64,000 nucleotides of DNA from positions 62,001 to 126,000 of the forward strand of contig NZ_VPFD01000002.1 in NCBI RefSeq assembly GCF_008014745.1, written 5' to 3'. Of the stretch, positions 18,371 through 26,842 are shown piece after piece; within the stretch, counting starts at the first letter, position 1; every line of letters starts with the position of its first letter. The stretch comes from Massilia arenae (GTDB lineage Bacteria > Pseudomonadota > Gammaproteobacteria > Burkholderiales > Burkholderiaceae_D). Below the pieces are notes generated by a model. It was not told the origin of the DNA. It worked only from the letters and a program-made list of their open reading frames with translations, and did no database searches. The position numbers were made by a program, and so were the translations under genes.

Positions 18371-18970
18371 ATGGTCAAGGTTTATGAGATCGACGGCGTG
18401 CGACCGGTCGTGCACCCGACCGCCTACGTGCACCCGTCGGCGGTGCTGATCGGCGACGTGATCGTCGGCCCGCGCTGCTACATCGGCCCCTGCGCCAGCC
18501 TGCGCGGCGATTTCGGTCGCCTGATCCTGGAAGAGGGCGCCAACCTGCAGGATACCTGCGTGATGCACGGCTTCCCGGGCGAGGACACGGTGGTCGAAGT
18601 CGATGGCCATATCGGCCACGGCGCCGTGCTGCATGGCTGCCGCGTCAAGCGCAACGCCATGGTCGGCATGAATGCCGTCGTGATGGACAAGGCGGTGGTC
18701 GGCGAGGAATCGATTGTGGCCGCGATGAGTTTCGTGAAGGCGGGCATGGTCATCCCGCCACGCTCGATGGTGATGGGCACGCCGGCCAAGGTGATGCGTG
18801 AACTCACCGATGAAGACGTGCAATGGAAAAGCTTCGGCACCCGCCAGTACCAGGAACTGGCCGTGCGCTCGCTGCACACCATGCGTGAGGTCGAGGCGGA
18901 TACCGAGGTGGAGCCGGACAGGCAACGCATCGCATTCGACGCCGACGGCATGCACAAGCCGAAAGCCTGA
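18371..18970 (+). CDS. paaY: PaaY hexapeptide-repeat thioesterase / gamma-carbonic-anhydrase-like protein
   Basis: A 199-residue left-handed beta-helix protein of the PaaY/CaiE group with repeated hexapeptide turns (VHPTAYVHPSAVLIGDV, MVGMNAVVMDKAVVG) and the metal-binding His pattern in DTCVMHGFPG and GHIGHGAVLHGC. In E. coli PaaY hydrolyses 2-hydroxycyclohepta-1,4,6-triene-1-carbonyl-CoA, protecting the pathway. The ATG at 18371 lies 5 nt after paaJ; its ribosome site would be within the paaJ end. Confidence 0.92.
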   Translation: MVKVYEIDGVRPVVHPTAYVHPSAVLIGDVIVGPRCYIGPCASLRGDFGRLILEEGANLQDTCVMHGFPGEDTVVEVDGHIGHGAVLHGCRVKRNAMVGMNAVVMDKAVVGEESIVAAMSFVKAGMVIPPRSMVMGTPAKVMRELTDEDVQWKSFGTRQYQELAVRSLHTMREVEADTEVEPDRQRIAFDADGMHKPKA

Positions 18971-18993
18971 AGAGACAAACGAGGAGACAGAAT

Positions 18994-21045
18994 ATGGGTA
19001 ACATCCCGACACTACAAAGCCTGATTGCCGGCCGCTGGCACGGCCAGGAATCGCACACCGCGCTGCACAGCGCCCTCGACAACGCGCTGATCTATCACAC
19101 GCACGCCGAGAAGATCGATTTCGACGAGGCCCTGACTTTTGCACGCAAGACCGGCATCAAGAGCTTGATGAGCCAGGACTTCCAGAAGCGTGCGCAATGC
19201 CTGAAGGCGCTGGCGCTGTACCTCATGGAGCGCAAGGAAGAGCTGTACGAGATCTCGCACCTGACCGGCGCCACGCGCCAGGACAGCTGGGTCGACGTCG
19301 AAGGCGGCATCGGCACCCTGTTCGCCTACGCCAGCATGGGCTCGCGCGAGCTGCCGTCATCGAACGTGCTGCACGAAGGACCGGCCATGGCGCTGGGCAA
19401 GCGCGGCGGCTTCTCCGGCACCCACATCCTGGTGCCGCGCGGCGGCGTGGCGGTGCACATCAATGCCTTCAACTTCCCGATCTGGGGCCTGCTCGAGAAA
19501 TTCGCGCCGAGCTTCCTGGCGGCCATGCCTTGCATCGCCAAGCCTGCCACCGCCACCAGCTACCTGACCCATGCCGTGGTGAAAATGATGATGGAGTCGA
19601 ACCTGCTGCCGGCCGGCGCGCTGCAGCTCGTGATCGGCAGCACCGGCGACCTGCTCGATCGCCTGGGTGGTTTCGATGCCGTCACCTTCACCGGCTCGGC
19701 CGATACCGCCGCCAAGCTGCGTTCGAACCCGAACCTGATCCGCGCTTCGGTGCCATTCACGGCCGAAGCCGACTCGCTCAACTGCGCGATCCTGGCGCCG
19801 GACGTCACGCCCGACGATCCGGAGTTCGATCTGTTCGTGAAGGAAGTGGCGCGCGAGATGACCGGCAAGGCCGGCCAGAAGTGCACCGCGATCCGCCGTG
19901 TGATCGTGCCGGAAACGCTGGTCGATGCGGTCGGCGAACGCCTGAGAGAGCGCCTGGCCAGGACCACGGTTGGCAATCCGAAAGTGGAGGGCGTGCGCAT
20001 GGGCGCGCTGGCCTCGATGGACCAGCACCGCGACGTCAGCGAGCGGGTCGAGCTGCTCGCGCGCGGCAACGAGGTCCTGTTCAGCGCGCGCGACGGCTTC
20101 AATCCGGTCGGCGACAACGTCGCCAGCGGCGCCTTCTTCTCGCCCACCTTGCTGCTATGCCGTAACGCCATGGACAACGACGCCGTGCACGACGTGGAAG
20201 CCTTCGGCCCGGTCAGCACGCTGATGACCTACCGCGACATCGATGAGGCACTGGAGCTGGCCGCGCGGGGCAAGGGCAGCCTGGTGACGACGCTCGCCAC
20301 CAAGGACCCTGCGATCGCCGCCTACGCCGTGCCGGTGGCGGCGGCCTCGCACGGCCGCGTGCTGATCCTGGATCGCGAAGCAGCGGTGGACAGCACCGGC
20401 CACGGCTCGCCGCTGCCGCAACTGAAACACGGCGGCCCGGGCCGCGCCGGTGGCGGCGAAGAGCTGGGCGGCATCCGCGCCGTCAAGCACTTCCTGCAGC
20501 GCGCCGCGGTGCAGGGTTCGCCGACCATGCTCGGCGCCGTGACGGGTGAATACGTGCGCGGCGGCGCCGTCAGGGAAAGCGAGATCCACCCATTCCGCCG
20601 CTACTTCGAAGACCTGGAGATGGGCCACTCGCTGCTGACCCACCGCCGCACGGTGAGCGAAGCCGACATCGTCAATTTCGGCGGCGTCTCGGGCGACTAC
20701 TTCTACATGCACTTCGACGAGATCGCAGCGAAAGACACGCAGTTCGGCCAGCGCATCGCGCACGGCTACTTCGTGCTGTCGGCGGCGGCCGGCCTGTTCG
20801 TGTCGCCGGCGCCGGGGCCGGTGCTGGCCAACTACGGCCTGGACAACCTGCGGTTCGTGGCGCCGGTGGCAATCGGCGACACCATCCGCGCGCGCCTGAC
20901 CTGCAAGCGCAAGGTCGATCGCAACCGCGCGGATGAGCAGGGCAGGGGGCAGGGCGTGGTGGCGTGGGACGTGCAGGTGACGAACCAGCGCGATGAACTC
21001 GTGGCTAGCTACGATATCCTGACGCTGGTGCAGAAGCGCAGCTGA
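18994..21045 (+). CDS. paaZ: Bifunctional oxepin-CoA hydrolase / 3-oxo-5,6-dehydrosuberyl-CoA semialdehyde dehydrogenase PaaZ
   Basis: A 683-residue fusion. Residues 1-520 are an aldehyde dehydrogenase with catalytic Glu258 (TAEADSLN) and Cys297 (GQKCTAIRR); residues about 535-683 are a MaoC-like R-hydratase domain that opens the oxepin ring (FGGVSGDYFYMHFDE and AHGYFVLS motifs). The linked active sites pass the reactive aldehyde directly. GAGGAGACAG precedes the ATG. It is the last gene of the operon; the next gene is convergent 24 nt away and no T-tailed terminator was seen. Confidence 0.94.
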   Translation: MGNIPTLQSLIAGRWHGQESHTALHSALDNALIYHTHAEKIDFDEALTFARKTGIKSLMSQDFQKRAQCLKALALYLMERKEELYEISHLTGATRQDSWVDVEGGIGTLFAYASMGSRELPSSNVLHEGPAMALGKRGGFSGTHILVPRGGVAVHINAFNFPIWGLLEKFAPSFLAAMPCIAKPATATSYLTHAVVKMMMESNLLPAGALQLVIGSTGDLLDRLGGFDAVTFTGSADTAAKLRSNPNLIRASVPFTAEADSLNCAILAPDVTPDDPEFDLFVKEVAREMTGKAGQKCTAIRRVIVPETLVDAVGERLRERLARTTVGNPKVEGVRMGALASMDQHRDVSERVELLARGNEVLFSARDGFNPVGDNVASGAFFSPTLLLCRNAMDNDAVHDVEAFGPVSTLMTYRDIDEALELAARGKGSLVTTLATKDPAIAAYAVPVAAASHGRVLILDREAAVDSTGHGSPLPQLKHGGPGRAGGGEELGGIRAVKHFLQRAAVQGSPTMLGAVTGEYVRGGAVRESEIHPFRRYFEDLEMGHSLLTHRRTVSEADIVNFGGVSGDYFYMHFDEIAAKDTQFGQRIAHGYFVLSAAAGLFVSPAPGPVLANYGLDNLRFVAPVAIGDTIRARLTCKRKVDRNRADEQGRGQGVVAWDVQVTNQRDELVASYDILTLVQKRS

Positions 21046-21069
21046 ACCGCGGGCGCGGCGCCGGGCGGT

Positions 21070-21876
21070 TCAGCGCTCCGGCGCCGCCTCCGGCATCGGA
21101 CCCGAAATGAGGATTTCGTCGGTCTCGAGATCGACCAGCAGCAGTCCCAGCACGCGTGCCGGCTGGACCCCCGATACGATGGTCTGGTTGATCATGCCGA
21201 AGCGCATCTTGCCGCTTTGATCAGTACGAAATGGACCGTCGGGCTGCATGACGAAAAAGAAGGCGGCTTTTTCCTGGGCCAGTCGCTGCTTGATGAGTTG
21301 GGCCTGCTCGATGTCGTCGATGGCGAGGTACTGGAATGCCGGATGCTTGCCATTCCAGTTGATGGGGCCGACACAGGCGCTCAGCAGGGTGTTGCGGATC
21401 TTGTCGTAAGCCCCCGAGCAGTGATAACTGTCGTTCGAGCGCGGCTTGGCCACCTGCAGTTGCAGCTTCAGCGGAAAGCGGCGGTGCTCGAAGTCGTACT
21501 CGCCCAAGCTGTAGCGCACACCGACCAGGTAGCCGCGCGCCTGGCGCAGGGCGGTCGTCCGGTCTTCAAGGTGGGGCTTGAAGGCCTGAAGCGCCTGGTG
21601 GACCTTGAATTCGTCGCGGTCGTCGAGTTCGCGGCTGCGTTTCTTCAGGTCGGCCGGCAGGCTGTTCCGGCCCTGGAGCAGCAGGGTGCGGGCGTCGTAA
21701 GGCTTGCCCGTGGCGACCGGATATAGCAAGGGTGTGGTAAGCAGGTCTAGCGGCACATAGCCGGCCTGTTCCAATTCGCCGAAGCTGCCCGCCTCGGGCA
21801 TGCCGGCCTGCGCCAGGCTCGCGCCAGTGAGGGTCAGCGCCAGGATGACGTTATGGCCAGGGAAGGTTCTAATCAT
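21070..21876 (-). CDS. Exported protein of unknown function, paralogue of the 24335-25087 lipoprotein
   Basis: A 268-residue protein with a likely signal peptide (MIRTFPGHNVILALTLTGASLAQA) and no other membrane segment. I do not recognise the family with certainty; it may be DUF4852-like. By eye it aligns with the lipoprotein at 24335-25087: both have a charged helix ending in an ALQ-x-(F)-x-P element, a GYLV/GRYVM strand, a YDFE/YNFE motif, and near the C-terminus a beta pair ending in LVDLETDE / RLLDPSGE. The start at 21876 overlaps the end of the upstream membrane-protein gene by 8 nt, so it is the last gene of the leftward operon. Confidence 0.75.
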   Translation of the reverse strand: MIRTFPGHNVILALTLTGASLAQAGMPEAGSFGELEQAGYVPLDLLTTPLLYPVATGKPYDARTLLLQGRNSLPADLKKRSRELDDRDEFKVHQALQAFKPHLEDRTTALRQARGYLVGVRYSLGEYDFEHRRFPLKLQLQVAKPRSNDSYHCSGAYDKIRNTLLSACVGPINWNGKHPAFQYLAIDDIEQAQLIKQRLAQEKAAFFFVMQPDGPFRTDQSGKMRFGMINQTIVSGVQPARVLGLLLVDLETDEILISGPMPEAAPER

Positions 21877-23539
21877 GTGAATCGTCTGCAATGGTGGTCG
21901 GGCGATAGCCGAAATCATGGCCGCGCAGCACGTGCACTCGCACGGCCTCGAACAGGGGGTAGGCGACCGGCTGCACCTGGATCACGCTGCGCGCGTAGAA
22001 CACCATGGCGCGGCCACCCAGGGTCGGCGTGCCCTCGCCGCCCAGCATGGCGCCGCGCTGCTCGAAGTAGTCGTACAAGGGCTGGTGCGGAATCTGGCTG
22101 GTCGGGACGAAGTGGAAGACGCCCAGCAGGGCCAGCGAAGATCCGGTCACGAACGCGCCCTTGGCCAGGCCGTAGGTGAAGCCGCGGCCGAACGCCAGCT
22201 GCACCACGAACAGCGCCAGCTTGATCAGGTGGACCAGGGCGCCCATGATTGAAAACGCCAGCGCGACCGGCGGCACCACCATGGCGCGCATGCTGTCCAT
22301 GCCCAGTTCCTGGTGCCTGCCGTCATCGGCGAATGTCGCTACCGGCGCGCTGTGTTTCTTCAGCTTGTCCTGCACATGCCAGTCCAGCACCTTCTCATAT
22401 ACAGCGCGCTCGAAGAAGCGCGGAGCCTCGCGGTCGGACGGCAGGTCGATCGGCAGCCGCACCCCGGTGTCGGCGTACTGGAGCTTGCGACGCCAGTCGT
22501 CCTGCACCAGCGGGTGAGAGAAGAAGCCGCGCTTGTCGAGGTTGGGCGCGAGCCGTTGGCCGTCGAAATGGCGGGCAACGGCGGCGTGGAACTCCTCCAT
22601 CGCGCTTGTGCGCACCTTGCGCTCGATGGCGTCGTCGAACGCGCCGCGGTCGCCCGGATCCCAGCCCTTGGGAACTGGAACGCCGTTCGCGCGTACGTCG
22701 TCGCGCACCCTGCGCCAATAGGCGGGCGGCACGCGTTCGGGCGACAGGCCTCGCCGCGCCAGCCGCGCCGTGTAGTCGCGCCAGGCGCGCTGTTGCCTGG
22801 CGCCGATCCCTGACAGCGCTGCGTTGTATTTGTCGCAGCCGACGAGGTAATCCTCGTTGTAGCGCTTGATCAGCTCCTCGCGCGAGGCGAGGAAGCGGTT
22901 GTAGTTCTTGTCGAGCCCCCCATACGCGCGGTCGGTCACGCTGCGCAGCATGTGGGCCTTCTGCTCGCGAATCTTTTCCTCGAGGTTGCGCGTCGAGTAG
23001 GCCAGCAAGGGGAACACGGCAAGGAAGGTCTTGCCGTCGGGTGCGGCGAGCTGCTCGCGTGTGAGCGGCAGGTTGGCCAACTCGACGCCGCCCGCCACCA
23101 GCGCGTTCTGGACGGTGAGCAGGTTGACCGCCAGGTAGCGCTGCTCGGGGCTCGAACGTTCGACGATCGCATCCACCAGTTCGCGCTCCGCGTGGTAGGT
23201 CAGCGCGATTGCCGGCACGCTGATCGCCAGCAGCGCGGCGGCCGTGCGCAGCGGATGCCAGCCACGGTGCACCCCACGCCTGAGCAGGAAAGGCCACAGC
23301 ACCAGCGCGACGGCGGCGCCCGAGATCAGGCGGCCGCGCACTTCGATGGCTTCCACCGCATGCTTGTCGGGCATGCCGCCGACGACATCCAGCAGGCGCG
23401 AATTGAAGCCGCACTCCACCAGCAGGTAGGTGCCGGTGACGATCGCCATCACCCACACCCATGCCGCGCGCGGCTGGCGCGAGAACAGCCAGCCGTCGCC
23501 GGCGCTGGCGGATCCGGCGTGGCGCTCAGTCAGCGTCAT
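21869..23539 (-). CDS. Polytopic membrane protein of unknown function
   Basis: A 556-residue protein. Hydrophobic segments occur near residues 28-45, 70-86, 100-115, then after a long charged, probably soluble region (about 120-410) again near 418-452 and 460-480. The central region is rich in Arg/Lys/Glu and helix-forming (EEKIREQKAHMLRSVTDRAYG). No known motif is recognised. It overlaps the upstream lipoprotein gene by 14 nt and the downstream exported-protein gene by 8 nt, so the three are translated together and may form one envelope complex. Confidence 0.72.
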   Translation of the reverse strand: MTLTERHAGSASAGDGWLFSRQPRAAWVWVMAIVTGTYLLVECGFNSRLLDVVGGMPDKHAVEAIEVRGRLISGAAVALVLWPFLLRRGVHRGWHPLRTAAALLAISVPAIALTYHAERELVDAIVERSSPEQRYLAVNLLTVQNALVAGGVELANLPLTREQLAAPDGKTFLAVFPLLAYSTRNLEEKIREQKAHMLRSVTDRAYGGLDKNYNRFLASREELIKRYNEDYLVGCDKYNAALSGIGARQQRAWRDYTARLARRGLSPERVPPAYWRRVRDDVRANGVPVPKGWDPGDRGAFDDAIERKVRTSAMEEFHAAVARHFDGQRLAPNLDKRGFFSHPLVQDDWRRKLQYADTGVRLPIDLPSDREAPRFFERAVYEKVLDWHVQDKLKKHSAPVATFADDGRHQELGMDSMRAMVVPPVALAFSIMGALVHLIKLALFVVQLAFGRGFTYGLAKGAFVTGSSLALLGVFHFVPTSQIPHQPLYDYFEQRGAMLGGEGTPTLGGRAMVFYARSVIQVQPVAYPLFEAVRVHVLRGHDFGYRPTTIADDSHD

Positions 23540-24332
23540 GCATGATCACCCTGGCGGGTGCGATCTCGGTGACGCCGTTGTCCGGCAGCTTGCTGTACTT
23601 GCCTGCGTCGATCTTGCGCGCCGGCGCCACCGGCGTCGGCTCCCGTTTCGCGTTCGCCACGGCAGGCCTGGCGGACGCGCTGCGCTTGGCGGTAACGGCA
23701 CGCGGGCGCGCCGCCGCTGGCGCTTCGCCGGACTCGAAACGGCCGGCCAGCCGCCGTCCGGCGCCGGACGCCGCCTGGCCGGCCTCGCGTCCGGGCGGCG
23801 CGCCCAGGTCAGGATGGCGCATCCTTACCAGCTTCCCGTTGGACCAGGACCAGGCCATCCGCTCGCCATTGCCGCGTTCCTGCAGAGCCGTCCAGCCCTG
23901 GCCGTCGGATGCAAAGCCCAGCATGCGATCGCATTGCCCCGGCGTGTTGTTGATGTCGTACATGCCCACCGTCAGGCCGCGCAGCTCGTACAGCCGGTGG
24001 GCCTGCGGACAGGCCTGGGTCGGCGCATGGAGCACGATCAGGTCGTATCCCGACACGTGTTCGGCGCGCACCACTCGCGGGTTGTCGATGCGTCCCAGTT
24101 CGATCAGCTTCATGCGGTCGTACAGCTTGATCTGGTACTGCTGGTCCAGGGTGCGGCGCAACACTCCCTCGGCCGAGCCGACCTTGAACACCTGCAGCCT
24201 GGTGGCGGTAAGTTCATCCGCGTCGAGCTGGACCAGGGTATTGCCGCCCTGCTGGCTGATGGCGCAGCCCCCCAGCAGCAGAGACAGGGCAGCAATAGCC
24301 GGACGCCATGGAAAGCGAGGCGTGAAACGCAT
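23526..24332 (-). CDS. Lipoprotein of unknown function
   Basis: A 268-residue protein with a basic N-terminus, a hydrophobic stretch and a clear lipobox (SLLLGGC), so it should be acylated at Cys and anchored in the envelope. The middle part contains several Cys residues (TQACPQAHRL, NTPGQCDRM) that could form disulfides; the C-terminal third is low-complexity, rich in Ala, Arg and Pro. The ATG at 24332 begins 2 nt after the upstream stop; a TTG at 24338 could also serve and would overlap. Function not recognised. Confidence 0.72.
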   Translation of the reverse strand: MRFTPRFPWRPAIAALSLLLGGCAISQQGGNTLVQLDADELTATRLQVFKVGSAEGVLRRTLDQQYQIKLYDRMKLIELGRIDNPRVVRAEHVSGYDLIVLHAPTQACPQAHRLYELRGLTVGMYDINNTPGQCDRMLGFASDGQGWTALQERGNGERMAWSWSNGKLVRMRHPDLGAPPGREAGQAASGAGRRLAGRFESGEAPAAARPRAVTAKRSASARPAVANAKREPTPVAPARKIDAGKYSKLPDNGVTEIAPARVIMHDAD

Positions 24333-24334
24333 GT

Positions 24335-25087
24335 TCAAAGCTCGGTCAGCAGCTCGCCGGACGGGTCGAGCAGCCGCACTTTCATCACCTGCAGCTTGAC
24401 ACGGCGATTGCTCGGATCGACATCCTGCACGAAGGCATAAGTCTGCATGCGCAGTTGGGCATATTTGCTCAGGTAGCCTTCGATCTTGCGCGCGGACGCT
24501 TCATCGGGAACCGGGAATGCGGTGAACTGGCTGTTGTTGGTATTGGTCAGCGTGTACTTGCTGTTGTCGTTGAAGTAGCGATAGCGGTCATCGCTGGCGA
24601 ATTCGTCGATGGCGAACGATTTCTTCTCGAAGTTGTAGCGCTGCAGCAGCGAGCTGTCCTGCTGTTCCAGCATGACGTAGCGGCCGGCCTTCGCGTTGGC
24701 GATTTCCTGGTCGATGCGCGGCTGCAGCGCCTTGATGATGTCGTTGCGCTTGAAGCTGTCGCTTGTGCGGCTGTAGTCGTCGGAATAGGCCTGCGCGATG
24801 TCTTCGTAAGGCACGGGCATGTTCGCCAGCGCATAGTAGAGGAACATCACCTGGTGTCCGCTGTCGATCTTGCGGTAGGCCGACACCGGCGTGGCCGGGT
24901 CGCCTTTCGGCAGCGTGGACGCAGCCACCTTGGCCATGACTTCCGGGTTCTTCAGGTCGGCAAGGCCGGGGGCGGCGGCTTCCGGCGCGGCCGGCGCCGT
25001 GTCGTTGCTCTTGCCGCAGGCGGCCAGGCAGAGGGCGAGGATGGTGGGAGGCGCGAGTCGGACGATGCGCGAGGCGAAGCGGTTCAT
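24335..25087 (-). CDS. Lipoprotein (possible DUF4852-like), paralogue of the 21070-21876 product
   Basis: A 250-residue lipoprotein: MNRFASRIVRLAPPTILALCLAACGKS has a lipobox (LAAC). After an Ala/Pro-rich linker the folded domain starts near residue 48 (NPEVMAKVAAS). It contains the RNDIIKALQPRID and LLQRYNFEKKSF elements shared in pattern with the exported protein at 21070. The start at 25087 is fixed by the signal sequence and a GGAAAAC ribosome site; the open frame continues upstream only as a shadow. The next gene follows directly. Confidence 0.75.
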   Translation of the reverse strand: MNRFASRIVRLAPPTILALCLAACGKSNDTAPAAPEAAAPGLADLKNPEVMAKVAASTLPKGDPATPVSAYRKIDSGHQVMFLYYALANMPVPYEDIAQAYSDDYSRTSDSFKRNDIIKALQPRIDQEIANAKAGRYVMLEQQDSSLLQRYNFEKKSFAIDEFASDDRYRYFNDNSKYTLTNTNNSQFTAFPVPDEASARKIEGYLSKYAQLRMQTYAFVQDVDPSNRRVKLQVMKVRLLDPSGELLTEL

Positions 25088-25131
25088 GTGGTTTTCCTTG
25101 TAGTTGGATGAATGATGTGGGTGGGGGCCGA

Positions 25132-26103
25132 TCAGCGCGCCGAGCGCAGGGCCTGGACGCCGCGCCACGCGAGGTACGCCGCCGCGGCCAGCGAGACATA
25201 GGTGCCGAAACCCACCGAGATGGCGTTCATGATCTGCTGGACCATGGCGTCGGCCATCTCGTCCATACGATTGCCGCCGAAGGCGCGCATGCCGTCGCGC
25301 GCATCGCTGGCCATCGAGTTGATCTTCAGGTAGATCGTCAGGCCGACCAGCGCCAGGAAGGCCAGGGGAGCGAAATAAGCGAATGGCGCGTACTTGTGCT
25401 TGACGAAGGCCGGCAGCAGGGGCGCGAACATCGCCAGGACGCACAGCACGCCATACAGGCCGCTGCTGCCGCCGCCCAGTTGGCCGAAGCTCTCCAGGCT
25501 GGCGCCACTATTGGCCAGGCGCAGCACGTCGAACATGGTGGCGCTCTGCTTGATGGCCGCCATCACGGTCACGGTGACCGCCGGCAGCCAGACCCAGCTC
25601 ACCAGAACGAGGAGCACCGCCGCCAGTACTGGCTTGCCGATCCGCCCGATCCCGGCGACCACGATCGGCAAGCCGCCGTCGAGCGCCTGCCTGGCCTTCT
25701 CCTTCACTTTTTCCAGGTCTTCCACGCCGATGCGCGCCGGGACGACCATGCTGATTTCGCCTTGCAGGTCCAGGGTTACGTCGACCGGCATCGCGACCAT
25801 CGGCGCGGAGCTGCCGTGCCAATGCTGTTCAAGGGTGAAGGTTTTTTTCTGGCCGTTCACCGAGATCATTCCTGGACCGGAATTCGTGTCGCGCAGGATC
25901 GTGCCGCGCACGGTGGCAGGAGCGGCGGCGGGCATCGTGGCGGCCGCCGCCACTGCCGGCATTGGCGCTACCGGTGCCGGCGCGGCCGCCGGCGAGGCGT
26001 TGGCCTGCATGGTCGGGTTCTGCAGGCCGCATTCTTCGCAAAAGCCGGCGCCGATGGCGACCGAAGTGCCGCAGCGGGTGCAGTTCAGGGAAACAGCGGA
26101 CAT
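25132..26103 (-). CDS. Zinc-ribbon membrane protein
   Basis: A 323-residue protein. An N-terminal double-CxxC zinc ribbon (CTRCGT...CEECGL, residues 8-26) is followed by an Ala/Pro-rich linker, a short beta-rich region (70-130), and then about four hydrophobic helices (about 150-180, 210-232, 240-262, 295-315). Zinc-ribbon plus membrane-anchor proteins of this design often act as scaffolds or sensors. It lies 44 nt downstream of the gene at 26147 and upstream of the lipoprotein gene, all leftward. Confidence 0.78.
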   Translation of the reverse strand: MSAVSLNCTRCGTSVAIGAGFCEECGLQNPTMQANASPAAAPAPVAPMPAVAAAATMPAAAPATVRGTILRDTNSGPGMISVNGQKKTFTLEQHWHGSSAPMVAMPVDVTLDLQGEISMVVPARIGVEDLEKVKEKARQALDGGLPIVVAGIGRIGKPVLAAVLLVLVSWVWLPAVTVTVMAAIKQSATMFDVLRLANSGASLESFGQLGGGSSGLYGVLCVLAMFAPLLPAFVKHKYAPFAYFAPLAFLALVGLTIYLKINSMASDARDGMRAFGGNRMDEMADAMVQQIMNAISVGFGTYVSLAAAAYLAWRGVQALRSAR

Positions 26104-26146
26104 GGTGACTCCTTGGTGATGGGGTAAGTGGTAAGGGATGTGCGGA

Positions 26147-26809
26147 TCAGCGCGCGGCCACGGCGCGCTGCTGGCCGGCCTGCACCAGGCTGAAGTCGGC
26201 GTTGTTGGTCGACGCCAGCTTGCCGTTGAGGTAAATGTCGGTCTGCAGGCGGTAGTTGCCTTCGGGGGCGCCCTGGGGCAGGCGCAGGGTGAAGTTGTTG
26301 CTGAATTCACCGCTGCCGCCGGTGGTGTCGACCACCTTTTCGCCGCGCTTGAATTCCTTGCCGTCCGGCGCATAGGCAACCAGCACCTCGCGGATCTCGC
26401 GGATAGGCTCGCCGGTACCCGAGACTGCGCGGATGGTCGACTGCACCTTGACCGGATTGCCGCTGACGACCTGGCCGCGCGGCGAGACGCTGCTGGCATA
26501 GCTCACCAGCCTGGCCGAGGCGGGCAGGGTGTTGCGGTTGCCGCTGCGGTAGGCTTTCTCGACTTCGTCGGATGAGCGGGTGCGGCTGGACACCACTTCC
26601 ATGACGGCGCAGGCGCCCAGGCCCAGCGCCGCGCCGCGCAGCACGCCGCGCTTGCCGTCGACCAGGCCGCCAAGTACGGCGCCGCCGGCGGCCATCAGGC
26701 CGCATTTCATGGCTGTGTTGTCGGTACCCATGCCGGATTGGCCAGTGGTGGCGCACCCGGTGACGGCGAGCGAGATGCACAGCACGGTAGCGAGGGTTTG
26801 ATGTTTCAT
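26147..26809 (-). CDS. Glycine-zipper lipoprotein
   Basis: A 220-residue lipoprotein with signal and lipobox (ISLAVTGCATT). Residues about 36-70 form a glycine-zipper helix pair (GLMAAGGAVLGGLVDGKRG, then RGAALGLGACAVM), as in outer-membrane-associated lipoproteins. The C-terminal half is a beta-sandwich-like domain (VKVQSTIRAVSG, FTLRLPQGAPEGNYRLQTD) of the kind used for binding. GGAAT ribosome site before ATG. 33 nt separate it from the zinc-ribbon gene upstream. Confidence 0.78.
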   Translation of the reverse strand: MKHQTLATVLCISLAVTGCATTGQSGMGTDNTAMKCGLMAAGGAVLGGLVDGKRGVLRGAALGLGACAVMEVVSSRTRSSDEVEKAYRSGNRNTLPASARLVSYASSVSPRGQVVSGNPVKVQSTIRAVSGTGEPIREIREVLVAYAPDGKEFKRGEKVVDTTGGSGEFSNNFTLRLPQGAPEGNYRLQTDIYLNGKLASTNNADFSLVQAGQQRAVAAR

Positions 26810-26842
26810 GCCGATTCCTTGATGTGGTGAGTTCGTGGTGAG

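Noticed and set aside
21046-21090. Possible terminator hairpin between paaZ and the convergent gene
   Set aside because: GC-rich inverted repeat (AACCGC / GCGGTT) is present but no T tract follows in either direction.
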